Source: Neelides folsomi (taxonomy: Eukaryota; Arthropoda; Collembola; Neelipleona; Neelidae). Taken from it: 64,000 bases of DNA. Shown here in pieces: positions 63,991 through 64,000 of this stretch. The notes under the pieces were generated by a model, which saw only the letters and a program-made list of their open reading frames with translations, did no database searches and was not told where the DNA came from. Made by a program: the position numbers and the translations under genes. Within the stretch, counting starts at the first letter, position 1, and every line of letters begins with the position of its first letter. The stretch covers positions 24,210-88,209 of the forward strand of contig JAQGBZ010000263.1 in the NCBI GenBank assembly GCA_034687125.1. Reading direction: 5' to 3'.

Positions 63991-64000
63991 ATATATTTAC

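Larger units (their letters stand above)
63445..64000. other. PCID2 intron or upstream DNA with repeats
   Basis: No exon is visible. The stretch holds an AAACACC-phased repeat (63490-63613) and a zinc-finger relic (63790-63990). It is presumed to be intron because the PCID2 coding sequence must continue past the edge. Confidence 0.55.

Overview
The window is a gene-dense piece of an animal nuclear genome. Genes are split by many short introns of about 50-150 bp with GT...AG ends, intergenic DNA is AT-rich, and the protein families are metazoan (UBR4, AREL1, MO25, PLEKHF, PACRG, U2SURP, MED4, PCID2, a BTB-zinc finger protein, a FAM155/Mid1 protein). BTB-zinc finger and Mid1-type sequences together with mariner relics suggest an arthropod, possibly a crustacean or springtail. 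That placement is an inference; no ribosomal or mitochondrial marker is present.

Layout. 16-3324 (+): 3' part of AREL1, a filamin-repeat/HECT ubiquitin ligase. 3325-6135: AT-rich spacer with a 188-bp Tigger-like MITE. 6136-27090 (+): complete UBR4, rebuilt here as 42 phase-consistent exons giving 5,180 aa, with one GC-AG intron and one intron carrying a mariner relic. 28276-29784 (-): MO25/CAB39. 31444-33065 (+): PLEKHF (PH-FYVE). 33066-35063: AT-rich spacer with a perfect 224-bp direct repeat. 35064-36350 (-): F-box protein. 37605-38330 (-): unrecognised 143-aa four-exon gene. 38658-39945: decayed mariner whose transposase contains a 50-bp intron. 40267-41111 (-): PLPP6-like phosphatase. 42722-44470 (+): NALF/FAM155/Mid1-like NALCN auxiliary factor. 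45851-46084 (-): small ORF. 46556-47430 (+): PACRG. 47844-51183 (-): BTB plus four C2H2 fingers. 51184-56518: 5.3 kb with no gene recognised. 56519-60900 (-): complete U2SURP/SR140. 61683-62805 (+): MED4. 62960-63444 (-): 3' end of PCID2, with a degenerate C2H2 zinc-finger relic in its adjoining intron.

The genes do not form a pathway cluster. Two ubiquitin ligases lie side by side, and several pairs share divergent intergenic regions (MO25/PLEKHF, U2SURP/MED4, the small ORF/PACRG). MED4 and PCID2 converge with probable 3'-end overlap. I found no candidate for a new multi-gene system. The most unusual items are the unrecognised 143-aa gene, the intron-bearing mariner, the mariner relic next to a UBR4 splice donor, the perfect 224-bp duplication, and the 84-bp-periodic zinc-finger relic.
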